NCBI RefSeq assembly: GCF_000938305.1 | Contig: NZ_JYMT01000010.1 | Coordinates: forward strand, 187,119 to 251,118 | Origin: Bradyrhizobium sp. LTSP885 | GTDB taxonomy: Bacteria > Pseudomonadota > Alphaproteobacteria > Rhizobiales > Xanthobacteraceae | Length of the DNA: 64,000 nt | Direction: 5' to 3' | Shown here: piece by piece, positions 26,880 to 34,933 of the stretch | How positions within the stretch are numbered: the first letter of the stretch is position 1 | How the letters are laid out: every line of letters starts with the position of its first letter | Made by a program: the position numbers and the translations under genes | Notes under the pieces: model-generated | Database searches by the model: none | Told to the model about the DNA's origin: nothing | Seen by the model: only the letters and a program-made list of their open reading frames with translations

Positions 26880-27461
26880 TCACGGATAGCAGCTCCACCA
26901 TTCCGGCCACCGCACCTTCTGTGGCGTGCGCGTGGCCGCAACAACGACGCGCTGCGCGTCGGGCGTAAGCGGGTGGGGCAGGCGGGCCAGTGCGGCTTCG
27001 ACAATCCATGTTTCGAGCGCCATACGTGCGGTTTTTCGGAGAGGGTCGAGCTTCGTCGCCATCCTCAACGCTTGGAGTGCGCATGTGACGCCGCCGGGGG
27101 CAACGGCGACCAAAACGAATTGAATCGGGCCGGCCGGCCGTTGTCGGTTTCTCGCCTGTTCGATCAGCGCAAGCGAGGTTCGCGCGGCAACGCCGTCGCC
27201 TTCCAGACCGCGTTTGGCAAGCTGGAGCAGAAACGCCTGCTCCGCGGGAGCGCGGCGTTCGCGCCCGCCTTCGCGGATCGTCACCATCTGTCCGAGCACA
27301 GTCTCATAGGGAGGAGCGCTGCGGTGGCGGCCGCGCGGTCGGCCCGCGGGGTTGCCGCTACGGCCCTTGGCAAACTGCGTTGACTTCGGTGGCTTCCGAT
27401 AGCCTACCTTGTCGGGATTTTCGCGTTTCTCTTCTTCTGAGGGATTATCCAAGAATATCAT
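26880..27461 (-). CDS. DUF5681 domain phage-associated protein (second copy)
   Basis: A 193-residue protein whose N-terminal STQFAKGRSGNPAGRPRGRH (residues about 27-46) is the basic, Gly/Arg-rich DUF5681 signature. The rest is helical with no catalytic motif. Such proteins occur in alphaproteobacterial prophages, often near packaging or methyltransferase genes; DNA binding is a guess from charge. The ATG overlaps the stop of the previous DUF5681 gene (ATGA at 27458-27461). It is the last gene of the coupled methyltransferase operon. Confidence 0.8.
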   Translation of the reverse strand: MIFLDNPSEEEKRENPDKVGYRKPPKSTQFAKGRSGNPAGRPRGRHRSAPPYETVLGQMVTIREGGRERRAPAEQAFLLQLAKRGLEGDGVAARTSLALIEQARNRQRPAGPIQFVLVAVAPGGVTCALQALRMATKLDPLRKTARMALETWIVEAALARLPHPLTPDAQRVVVAATRTPQKVRWPEWWSCYP

Positions 27462-28084
27462 TTGCGGCTCCCCGGCCAGACCAGAGACTTCGGATCGCGC
27501 GTGCAGCGCTGAACATCATAGCGGTTCCTCTCGGTAAGAGGTTCGCTGCCACGCTTGCGGTTAAGCGCCGCTTGCGCCGCCCATGGCTCGAGAAGGAGCT
27601 GTGCCCGGTCCGCGCGAATGTCGGCTCGTTCCGGATTTGGTGCGGCGATCCCTAAGATCACAAGGGCTGCATCCGCGTTATCTGGATCGATTGACGGGAT
27701 GAAAGGGGGGATATCTTTCACAACGGGCTTGGGTTCATGCTTGGCCCGCCACTCCTCGCGCTTCATCATCCATTTGAGCACTTCGCGAATTGCCAACCGC
27801 TTTCCTGCCAGCGCGTCCCTGAAGGTTCGTTGCTGGAGTCCCTCCTCCATTGAGACCTCACGGGTCTGATCGCCGTTGGTCACTGTGAGTGTCTTGTCCA
27901 AGAGGACGTCGAAGGCCGAGGTCCGCGCGCCCCGCGAGCCGGAACCCCGCGGCCGCCCCTTGGGATTGCCGCTGCGGCCCTTCGGAAACTGGCCCGAGCT
28001 CGGGTTGGAGCGCGTTTCTCCCGGATGTACGTTGGAGCTGGATTCGGATTGAGGGTTGGCGTCGGATTCGGACACGTTGCTCAT
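27458..28084 (-). CDS. DUF5681 domain phage-associated protein (first copy)
   Basis: A 208-residue protein with a Ser/Asn-rich start and the DUF5681 signature SGQFPKGRSGNPKGRPRGSG (about residues 30-50). The remaining part has a charged helix (LKWMMKREEWRAKHEPKP). Its ATG overlaps the stop of the ParB/methyltransferase gene (ATGA at 28081-28084), and its own stop overlaps the next DUF5681 gene. Function unknown; the tight coupling suggests the three act together. Confidence 0.82.
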   Translation of the reverse strand: MSNVSESDANPQSESSSNVHPGETRSNPSSGQFPKGRSGNPKGRPRGSGSRGARTSAFDVLLDKTLTVTNGDQTREVSMEEGLQQRTFRDALAGKRLAIREVLKWMMKREEWRAKHEPKPVVKDIPPFIPSIDPDNADAALVILGIAAPNPERADIRADRAQLLLEPWAAQAALNRKRGSEPLTERNRYDVQRCTRDPKSLVWPGSRK

Positions 28085-29358
28085 GACGCTCCCTCGAGGC
28101 GCGGCTCAAGGCCGGTTTGGTCCGACCAGCGCTCCAGTGCTACGTCGACATATTTCGGGTCGATCTCCAGACCGCGGCAGCGGCGTCCGCTGCGCTCGGC
28201 GGCTAGCAGGGTGGTCCCGGAGCCGAGAAAGAGATCGAGCACCAGATCTCCGTGCCGGGTCACATCCTTGATCGCGTCAGCAACCATTGCGGTTGGCTTG
28301 ACCGTGGGGTGGAGGGCGAGATCTTCACGCCGATTGCCCCGCATCGAGTTTGCGGACGCATAGTCCCACACGTTGGTCCGGTTGCGGCCGTGCTTGCCGA
28401 GCTCGACCATGTTGAGGTGAGGGGCTGCTCCCACGCGATAGACAAAGACCAGCTCATGCTTGGACCGGTACAACGATCCCATTCCGCCGTTGGACTTGTT
28501 CCAGATGCAGAGATTGAGGAGATCGCCGTAGACCTTGGAGCCGACCGCGGAGACGCTATTCATATGCCGCCAGTCCATGCAGACGAAATGGACCGCGCCA
28601 TCGCGGGAAACGCGGGCCGCCGCACCCAGCGTATCAGCGAGGAAGGCGCGGAACTCGGCTTCGCTCATTTCTCCCGATGCCATCGCGAATTCGCCGTGTC
28701 GGCCGGATGGGTTGGCATTGCCTTCGATGCGGACATTGTAGGGAGGATCAAGGAAAGCCGCATCGATACGAGCGCCGTCGCCGATCACACGCCGCAGGAA
28801 TTCGCCGTCGCGGCAATCGCCGCATCCGACCCTGTGCTGGCCCAGGATCCAGATATCGCCAGGCTTCGTTCGCGGCACGACCGGAACCGGCGGGATGATT
28901 TCATCGTCAACCTGGCGGGCTTGGGCAAGGATGACGTCGATCTCTCCGGTCGAAAAGCCGGTTAGCGTTGCATCGATATCGAGGTCGATGGACGCGAGCT
29001 CGCTGAGTTCTTGCTGCAGGATTTCCAGATCCCAGCCCGCATTGAGCGCGATCTTATTATCTGCGATCCGCAGCGCGCGCATTTGAGCACTTGACAGTCC
29101 GGACAGGGTGACCGTTGGGACTTCCGCAAGCCCCAGCGCTTTTGCAGCCTTGAGCCTGCCGTGGCCCGCGATGATATGGCCAGCGGGGTCAACCAGGATC
29201 GGATTTGTAAACCCGAATTCCCGGATGGAGGCCTTGAGCTGTTCGATCTGGCGTTTCGGGTGGGTCCTTGCATTTCGCGGGTCCGGGATGAGATCGCTCA
29301 GGGAGCGATAGGCAATGTTGAGCGGCGCAGCCGGTAGAATCGGGAATGGTTTGTTCAT
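28081..29358 (-). CDS. ParB-like domain / DNA adenine-or-cytosine (N6/N4) methyltransferase
   Basis: A 425-residue two-domain protein. Residues about 15-110 are a ParB/Srx-like nuclease-fold domain with GHGRLKAAKALG (65-76) and RALRIADNKIAL. Residues about 165-425 are a site-specific DNA methyltransferase with motif IV DPPYNV (204-209) and motif I DLFLGSGTT (FLGSGTT at 377-383) in the beta-class order, and HPTVKP before it. It would methylate an exocyclic amine in DNA; no cognate restriction enzyme is in the window, so phage self-protection or regulation is likelier than restriction. First gene of a three-gene coupled operon with two DUF5681 genes. Confidence 0.88.
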   Translation of the reverse strand: MNKPFPILPAAPLNIAYRSLSDLIPDPRNARTHPKRQIEQLKASIREFGFTNPILVDPAGHIIAGHGRLKAAKALGLAEVPTVTLSGLSSAQMRALRIADNKIALNAGWDLEILQQELSELASIDLDIDATLTGFSTGEIDVILAQARQVDDEIIPPVPVVPRTKPGDIWILGQHRVGCGDCRDGEFLRRVIGDGARIDAAFLDPPYNVRIEGNANPSGRHGEFAMASGEMSEAEFRAFLADTLGAAARVSRDGAVHFVCMDWRHMNSVSAVGSKVYGDLLNLCIWNKSNGGMGSLYRSKHELVFVYRVGAAPHLNMVELGKHGRNRTNVWDYASANSMRGNRREDLALHPTVKPTAMVADAIKDVTRHGDLVLDLFLGSGTTLLAAERSGRRCRGLEIDPKYVDVALERWSDQTGLEPRLEGAS

Positions 29359-30086
29359 GCACGCTCAAATAGCGCGCCATGGCGAGAGCGGAAGTTTTTC
29401 AAACTCCTCACCTTCAGCTTCTCCACCAAATCCCCAGAACCAGCAGGCTTTCCACTAATTTGGCCGGCAAATCGCGCCTGCGTTCGGAAAGGATCAGCCA
29501 ATTGTTGGCGGCCGATCTTGCGAGGGTGATCCAAATGGTGATGTCTGTTTCCTGAGGCGCGGAATAACTGATGCATCGCTCGAGGCTGCCTGTTCAATTG
29601 CCTGTTTTGGGCAATAGCAGGAAAGTGCCGCAACGATCGCCTAACGCACAGATATCAGGGCGCAATCGCGATTGGCCCGCCGCGGCGGATCGGCGGGAAA
29701 CCAGTTTCGCGAATGGAATCTTGGAAGAATTCCCTGTTATGGACCTGGGAGCCGGGCCCAAAGCCCGTCCACTTTGCGCACGCAACGAAGACTTGGCATC
29801 TTTAGCCATCGCCAGTGTTAATGGACGGCGCCTGTTATCCCCATCGCAGGGAGTGCATGCCAATAGTGAGGCAATTCGCGCCCAAATTCAGGGCGCCGGC
29901 GGTCCAGCGCGATAGCTGGTCGCGCATCGCGCGCTACGGCATGAAGTGATCGTCGAGCCCGGTTCTCGCGCTTCGCCGAGGCCGTCAACCTAATCGGAAG
30001 GTTGCCCTTTTCCCGCGTGTAAAGTCGTGTTCTAAGGCGTCCATAGACGTTTCCAGCTCATATTGAGACAGCCAGGGTTTTTCCTT
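29359..30086. other. Divergent intergenic region between the phage operon and ugd
   Basis: About 730 bp with no supportable gene. It must hold the promoters of the methyltransferase operon (-) and ugd (+). At 29597-29615 ATTGCC-TGTTTTG-GGCAAT is a perfect 6-bp inverted repeat lying inside a run with two CCTGTT copies, about 240 bases before the methyltransferase start; it could be a phage-type operator. Short frames here have no recognisable domain. Confidence 0.4.
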
Positions 30087-31409
30087 ATGCGCATCGCGAT
30101 GATTGGCGCGGGCTATGTGGGCCTCGTATCTGGTGCCTGCTTTGCGGATTTCGGTCACGACGTCATCTGTGTCGACAAGGACGAAACCAAGATCGCCGCG
30201 CTTCATCGCGGCGAAATCCCGATCTACGAACCTGGCCTCGATGAATTGGTTGCATCCAACGTGAAGTCCAAGCGTTTGGATTTCACGACTGACCTCACCA
30301 GGTCCGTAGCCGAGGCTGACGCCGTATTCATCGCCGTCGGCACCCCGTCGCGGCGCGGCGATGGGCATGCCGACCTGTCCTACGTCCGCGCGGCTGCGCG
30401 TGCGATTGCGACGGCGGTCTCAGGATTTACCGTCGTGGTGACAAAATCCACCGTTCCGGTCGGCACCGGCGACGAGGTCGAGCGCATCATTCGCGAGACC
30501 AACCCGGAGGCCGATGTGGTCGTCGTCTCAAACCCCGAGTTTCTGCGCGAGGGCGCGGCCATCCGTGACTTCAAGTTTCCCGACCGCGTCGTCGTCGGCA
30601 CATCTGATGAGCGCGGCCGCAAGGTCATGAGCGACATCTATCGTCCGTTGTCGCTGAACCAGGCACCCCTGATGTTTACGTCGCGCCGAACCGCCGAGAT
30701 GATCAAGTACGCGGCGAATGCGTTCCTTGCCACCAAGATCACCTTTATCAACGAGATCGCTGATCTCTCCGAAAAGGTCGGCGCCGATGTACAGGAAATC
30801 GCGCGCGGCATTGGCCTCGACAATCGCATTGGGACCAAATTCTTGCACGCCGGCCCAGGCTTCGGCGGCTCCTGCTTCCCAAAAGACACCCGTGCGCTGA
30901 TCAAGATCGCTCAGGATCACAACGTGCAGATCCGGATTGTCGAAGCGGTGCTCGCGGTAAACGAGAGCCGCAAACGTGCGATGGCACGCAAGGTGAGCTA
31001 TGCGCTTGGTGGCACGCTGCGCGGAAAGACCATTGCCGTGCTTGGTCTTACCTTCAAGCCCGACACAGACGATATGCGCGAGGCGCCATCAATTCCGCTT
31101 ATCACGGGCCTTTTGGACATGGGCGCGAGGGTGCGTGCCTATGATCCGGCCGGCATGGACCAAGCCCGTCTGGAACTGCCGACCATCGAATATACCGAGG
31201 ATGCGTATGACTGCGCAAAGGGTGCGGATGCGGTCGTTATCGTCACCGAATGGGTGCAATTCCGTGCGCTCGACCTCGATCGGCTGAAGCAGACGATGAA
31301 GCAGCCCGTTGTCGTTGATCTCCGCAATATTTATCGACCGGAGGACATGGCCGCTGCCGGCTTCGTCTATGAGAGCGTCGGGCGAGGAGAGGCTTCTGGT
31401 GAAGGGTAG
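30087..31409 (+). CDS. ugd: UDP-glucose 6-dehydrogenase
   Basis: A 440-residue enzyme from ATG 30087, chosen because the NAD-binding strand starts right there (MRIAMIGAGYVGLVSGACFA). Signature elements: TKSTVPVGTGDEVE, EFLREGAAIRDFKFPDRVVVG split around Glu151-Gly171, and the catalytic GPGFGGSCFPKD with Cys263. It oxidises UDP-glucose to UDP-glucuronate, the donor of acidic residues for surface polysaccharides (RkpK/Ugd in rhizobia). It is monocistronic and lies between the phage module and the second initiating transferase. Confidence 0.95.
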   Translation: MRIAMIGAGYVGLVSGACFADFGHDVICVDKDETKIAALHRGEIPIYEPGLDELVASNVKSKRLDFTTDLTRSVAEADAVFIAVGTPSRRGDGHADLSYVRAAARAIATAVSGFTVVVTKSTVPVGTGDEVERIIRETNPEADVVVVSNPEFLREGAAIRDFKFPDRVVVGTSDERGRKVMSDIYRPLSLNQAPLMFTSRRTAEMIKYAANAFLATKITFINEIADLSEKVGADVQEIARGIGLDNRIGTKFLHAGPGFGGSCFPKDTRALIKIAQDHNVQIRIVEAVLAVNESRKRAMARKVSYALGGTLRGKTIAVLGLTFKPDTDDMREAPSIPLITGLLDMGARVRAYDPAGMDQARLELPTIEYTEDAYDCAKGADAVVIVTEWVQFRALDLDRLKQTMKQPVVVDLRNIYRPEDMAAAGFVYESVGRGEASGEG

Positions 31410-31656
31410 CAGTGGGATCGCGAGAGCAGTCGCTTTAATGGCCGGCCAGAACAGCAGCGTGCGTGGATAGAGCGGAGGCTCGGCGCGGCGCGCGATTTCC
31501 CTACATCGGTGAGCATTCATAGGACGGCCGCGCTGCACAAGCGCCTCGCAATACGACGTCGCTGACGTCGCAATTTTAGGTTGTTAGAGGCTTGACTGCC
31601 ATGAACAATTTAAGGGAGTATTGACTTTTCATTTCTAGCATTACGAGGTAGCGACT

Positions 31657-31917
31657 ATGGCTGCATTTCATATGGACTCTTCCGTTACCCAATCGATCAC
31701 CCGTGCCGTTCCCAAGGCCGCCGTTCTTTCCTGCACCGCTACAAGTTCGCCTGATGTCTATGCTCACGCGATCTGGGTGGTAGTTGGAGATATCAGACAA
31801 TTTACTCTGCACGCAGGCGACAGCATTGTGGTGCCGGATGCTGCGACTCTCACGGTCTGGATTTTCCGCAAGAACCCCGGCAAGAGTACCTGGGCCGCGG
31901 ACTTTGACTTGACCTAG
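31657..31917 (+). CDS. Small hypothetical protein
   Basis: An 86-residue soluble protein from ATG 31657, with GAGG about 9 bases upstream. No signal peptide or domain is recognised; the pattern HAIWVVVGDIRQFTLHAGDSIVVP with alternating hydrophobic residues suggests a small beta-rich fold. A TTGACT and a second TTGACT lie in the 70 bases upstream but no good -10 box is seen. Reality is supported by codon phase and ribosome site only. Confidence 0.45.
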   Translation: MAAFHMDSSVTQSITRAVPKAAVLSCTATSSPDVYAHAIWVVVGDIRQFTLHAGDSIVVPDAATLTVWIFRKNPGKSTWAADFDLT

Positions 31918-32599
31918 GAACGGCGGCAGAGTCTGTTGCTGCTGAGCTCCGAAATTAATCGATGGGGTGGGTGGCCGAGGCGACCGATTCGGCAGGCGAT
32001 GGCTATTCTCAAGTAAAAGTCATCCAGCAGGTCATCTTCGAGATTCGTTCTTGGTGCCGATCCTGAAATCATTTGATCGATCTGATGACCTCTCGACCAT
32101 TGCTTGCAAGATACCGTCGACGGTCGGTCCGAATCCTAGTCGTCGCTCTCGCATCCGCTCGCCGACGTGCCCACGGATCGGTCCAAAAGGAGTTCGGGTT
32201 CTTTCCTGCCCAACGGTGCTGAAGCGGTGGGCGTGCGCGACCTACGATTCGGGCAAACGGGTCACACGACCGCCTCGGTCGTAGAGTGGCAATCTGACGA
32301 ATTGCTTGCGCTGGTTGTGCGATGGCCGGGATTGGATCGGAAAGCGCGTCTTTATCGCCGCCGAGATCAAATTGCGTGCGGAACTCGACGCAAAATGCGG
32401 CACGACTGGAACAGAATGTCAGCTTCGTGACAGGACTGTTGCCCGCATATCGCATTTGAAATCGCCGATAGCTGCGCTGCAAAAATTTCGAGTGCAGCGC
32501 CACAATGTCGCTGCGATCAGTTCGCACCTTCCGATTGCCAAGCTGCAAATCATCAGCATCGCGATCAGTGTCACGTGCTCTCGAGACCTAGAGGTTCGA
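31918..32599. other. Intergenic region upstream of the second initiating transferase
   Basis: About 680 bp without a gene I can support. The frame of the downstream gene stays open back to 32306, but that part has no transmembrane or domain character, while ATG 32600 has a good ribosome site. It likely holds a long leader and promoter. Nothing else is recognised. Confidence 0.45.
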
Positions 32600-34030
32600 A
32601 TGGCTGTTGCTACCTATAGTCCCCATAACGCCCATTCCGTTCCTTCTCCGCGTGGTACCGTTCTTCAAAGACCGTTTCAGGTCTTTGTCATCGCTGCCGA
32701 TCTGCTGCTAATCGTGCTCTGCTATGCAGTGGCGTCTGAGCTCTATCTTGCAGCAGTCGCGTCGCCGACTGATGGTACGTCCGTTGGAGCCGGCCTGATC
32801 GTCGGCATCGTGTTCGTTGCGATCGCGTATTTTCAGGGCGTCTACGACACGCATCGTCTCCTCAACCTCACCTGGCAGTTGCGCAAGTCGATCATCATTT
32901 GGCTGGTATCGCTGACCATCCTCGCCGTTGCAGCATTCTTGTTGAAATCAACGGACAATTTGTCCCGCGGCACCGTCATTGTGTTTGCGACCATTGGTGG
33001 GGTCGGCTTGATTGGCCTCCGGTTTGCCTGGCAGTTCGTACTCGGCACGAGCTTTGCGAAGGGGCGATTGGTGGATCGCAAGGTAGTGCTGCTCAGCTTG
33101 AAACCGCTCGATTTCACCTCCAATCGCTTCAAGGACCTGCACAAGAACGGGTTTGACGTGGTGCGCCATTTCGTGCTCGGAGCAGATAGCGACGACAGCC
33201 GGTGGGACAGGCAGATAAGGGACGTGATTCGTCAGTCGCGCGCAGCCGACGTGGATGAGTACCTGCTGGCACTTGACTGGAACGAACTGCCGCTGCTGCA
33301 GAAGCTTGGACAATATTTGCGCGCCGTGCCGCAACCCATTCGTTTGCTGCCTGACAATTCGATAGCGGATCTGGTGTCGCGGCCCTTCTTGCCGGTCAGC
33401 GGAACCGTCGCGATTGAAATTCAGCGGCCGCCGCTTTCCGTGTTCGAGCGTCTCCAGAAGCGCTGTCTGGACGTGGGCGTCGCGTCGCTGGCGTTGGTGA
33501 CGTTGATGCCCCTGATGATCACGGTTGCTATCCTGATCAAGTGGGATTCACCCGGAAAGGTGATCTTCCGGCAATCGCGCCGCGGGTGCAACGGCAGGCC
33601 GTTCGAGATCTGGAAATTCCGTAGCATGACGGTTTGGGAGAACGGGCAGACGGTGACCCAGGCCAAGAAGGAAGATCCCCGCGTCACGAGGATTGGACGC
33701 TTCCTCCGGATGACCAGCATCGACGAGTTGCCCCAGCTTTGGAATGTGATCCGCGGGGACATGTCGTTGGTCGGGCCGCGTCCTCACGCGCTTGCGCATG
33801 ACAATTACTATGACGAGCTCATCAGCAACTATGTCTACCGTCATCACATGAAGCCGGGGCTGACGGGCTGGGCTCAGGTCAACGGCTTTCGAGGAGAAAC
33901 GCCGACCATCGATCTGATGGAGAAGCGGGTCGAGTACGATGTCTGGTATGTAAGCAATTGGAGCATCTGGCTCGATCTGAAGATCCTGACCAGAACTGCA
34001 ACGGCTTTGATGTCCCAAGAGGCTTACTGA
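32600..34030 (+). CDS. Undecaprenyl-phosphate hexose-1-phosphate transferase (second copy)
   Basis: A 476-residue initiating transferase from ATG 32600 (GAGG 5 bases upstream). N-terminal helices begin RPFQVFVIAADLLLIVLCYAVASELYL; the C-terminal sugar transferase domain has LQKRCLDVGVASLALVTLMPLM, VIFRQSRRGCNGRPFEIWKF, RMTSIDELPQLWNVIRGDM with the catalytic Asp-Glu pair, and SLVGPRPHA. The end GWAQVNGFRGETPTIDLMEKR closely parallels the copy at 14238-15737. It transfers hexose-1-phosphate to undecaprenyl phosphate and is the likely start of the chain made by the ugd/Wzc/region D genes. Confidence 0.93.
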   Translation: MAVATYSPHNAHSVPSPRGTVLQRPFQVFVIAADLLLIVLCYAVASELYLAAVASPTDGTSVGAGLIVGIVFVAIAYFQGVYDTHRLLNLTWQLRKSIIIWLVSLTILAVAAFLLKSTDNLSRGTVIVFATIGGVGLIGLRFAWQFVLGTSFAKGRLVDRKVVLLSLKPLDFTSNRFKDLHKNGFDVVRHFVLGADSDDSRWDRQIRDVIRQSRAADVDEYLLALDWNELPLLQKLGQYLRAVPQPIRLLPDNSIADLVSRPFLPVSGTVAIEIQRPPLSVFERLQKRCLDVGVASLALVTLMPLMITVAILIKWDSPGKVIFRQSRRGCNGRPFEIWKFRSMTVWENGQTVTQAKKEDPRVTRIGRFLRMTSIDELPQLWNVIRGDMSLVGPRPHALAHDNYYDELISNYVYRHHMKPGLTGWAQVNGFRGETPTIDLMEKRVEYDVWYVSNWSIWLDLKILTRTATALMSQEAY

Positions 34031-34085
34031 AGCGCGTTCAGTAGTCGCACAGGTGGTGAAGAGGGGCATCTGAAGGCCAACGGCT

Positions 34086-34098
34086 GCCCCAGTGGGGC
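34086..34098. terminator. Short GC hairpin between convergent genes
   Basis: GCCCC-AGT-GGGGC is a perfect 5-bp stem with 3-base loop, 56 bases after the initiating transferase and 40 before the end of the convergent small membrane gene. It may work as a shared terminator. There is no T run. Confidence 0.3.
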
Positions 34099-34137
34099 TT
34101 GTGTCGAAGCCGGTCCAGGGCCACGGGCTGGTGGCTA

Positions 34138-34452
34138 CTAGTTCGGGTCCCGGCTTCCGTCTTTGCGGCCCAGCGACCTCTTCACGAGCCGCTCGACCGC
34201 GTGAAGTGCTGCGATCAGCGGGGGCGCGAGGACAAAAAAAGCACCCATTGCGATCGCGGCGACGATATGGCGCAGCGAGAGTGGCTCGTCGTGGTCGAGG
34301 GGACCTGCGCCCTTGTCGATCGACACAGGTGACAAGGCGGCTTTTGATAGATCGAGCTGCTTCCGGGGCTTGCGGGGAGGAACCATAATCAACACGAACA
34401 GAACGTTGATCAGGACCCACACGACCAAAACAGCCAATACAGCAGTCACCAT
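34138..34452 (-). CDS. Small two-helix membrane protein of unknown function
   Basis: A 104-residue protein from ATG 34452, preceded by AGGTGG; GTG 34461 is an alternative. A hydrophobic helix opens the protein (VTAVLAVLVVWVLINVLFVLIMV), followed by a basic loop PPRKPRKQLD and a second helix (HIVAAIAMGAFFVLAPPLIAAL), then a charged tail. No family is recognised. It lies downstream of the Wzc-like gene on the same strand but 480 bp away, so it need not be in that operon. Confidence 0.55.
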   Translation of the reverse strand: MVTAVLAVLVVWVLINVLFVLIMVPPRKPRKQLDLSKAALSPVSIDKGAGPLDHDEPLSLRHIVAAIAMGAFFVLAPPLIAALHAVERLVKRSLGRKDGSRDPN

Positions 34453-34461
34453 CTGAACCAC

Positions 34462-34933
34462 CTGAAAAGCAATTTGATTATACGCTCAACCAGTTCCTCG
34501 GTGCTTAAAAAGTTTGCACAAAGTCACAGTAGCAGGGAATGGCTTGATCTACCTTTTTGTGCTTCCCCCGGGCCTGCGGCGAGAAATGGTGCCGCGACCC
34601 AAGACTTGGATAGCTTGAAGGTCTAGCTAAGGCAACGGTCCGCGGACGTGCATCCGGAGCACTACGGTACTTCCGGCACACACCAGGCCGGCGGCGTCCA
34701 TCGGGGCCAACGACAATCTGCGCGCGGCGACGGAGCCGGCCCCGTCGCCAAATGGCGATCGTAGGCCAACTGGGCCAAAAATCAGACGAAACTCCACGGT
34801 AGGCGATCTAGGCGAAAGGCTGCGACCGGCAGGATCAGGCCTCCGCTCAGAACTTTCGCCGACTTTCCAGCCGCGGGAACTTGAGTTCTCCCGCTGCCGG
34901 CTCCTTCGGAGAGGGGAGGCGCGCTGTCCCCCC
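34462..34933. other. Intergenic region downstream of the Wzc-like gene
   Basis: About 470 bp without a convincing gene. It holds the hairpin at 34873-34894 just after the Wzc-like stop and the leader of the small membrane gene. Nothing else recognised. Confidence 0.45.
34873..34894 (-). terminator. Terminator-like hairpin after the Wzc-like gene
   Basis: GCGGGAAC-TTGA-GTTCTCCCGC forms an 8-bp stem with one bulged base, 40 bases beyond the stop of the copolymerase gene. It lacks a clear T run but is the only strong stem near the 3' end. Confidence 0.4.

Noticed and set aside
29571..29915. A 114-codon plus-strand frame in the gap before ugd.
   Set aside because: No domain, no convincing start, composition like random GC-rich DNA.
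21269..30086. An intact prophage with integrase and attachment sites.
   Set aside because: I found no integrase, terminase, capsid or tail gene and saw no flanking direct repeat or tRNA; only recombination, methyltransferase and DUF5681 genes remain.
32306..32599. N-terminal extension of the second initiating transferase by 98 codons.
   Set aside because: No protein-like pattern, and ATG 32600 has a good ribosome site directly before the first membrane helix region.
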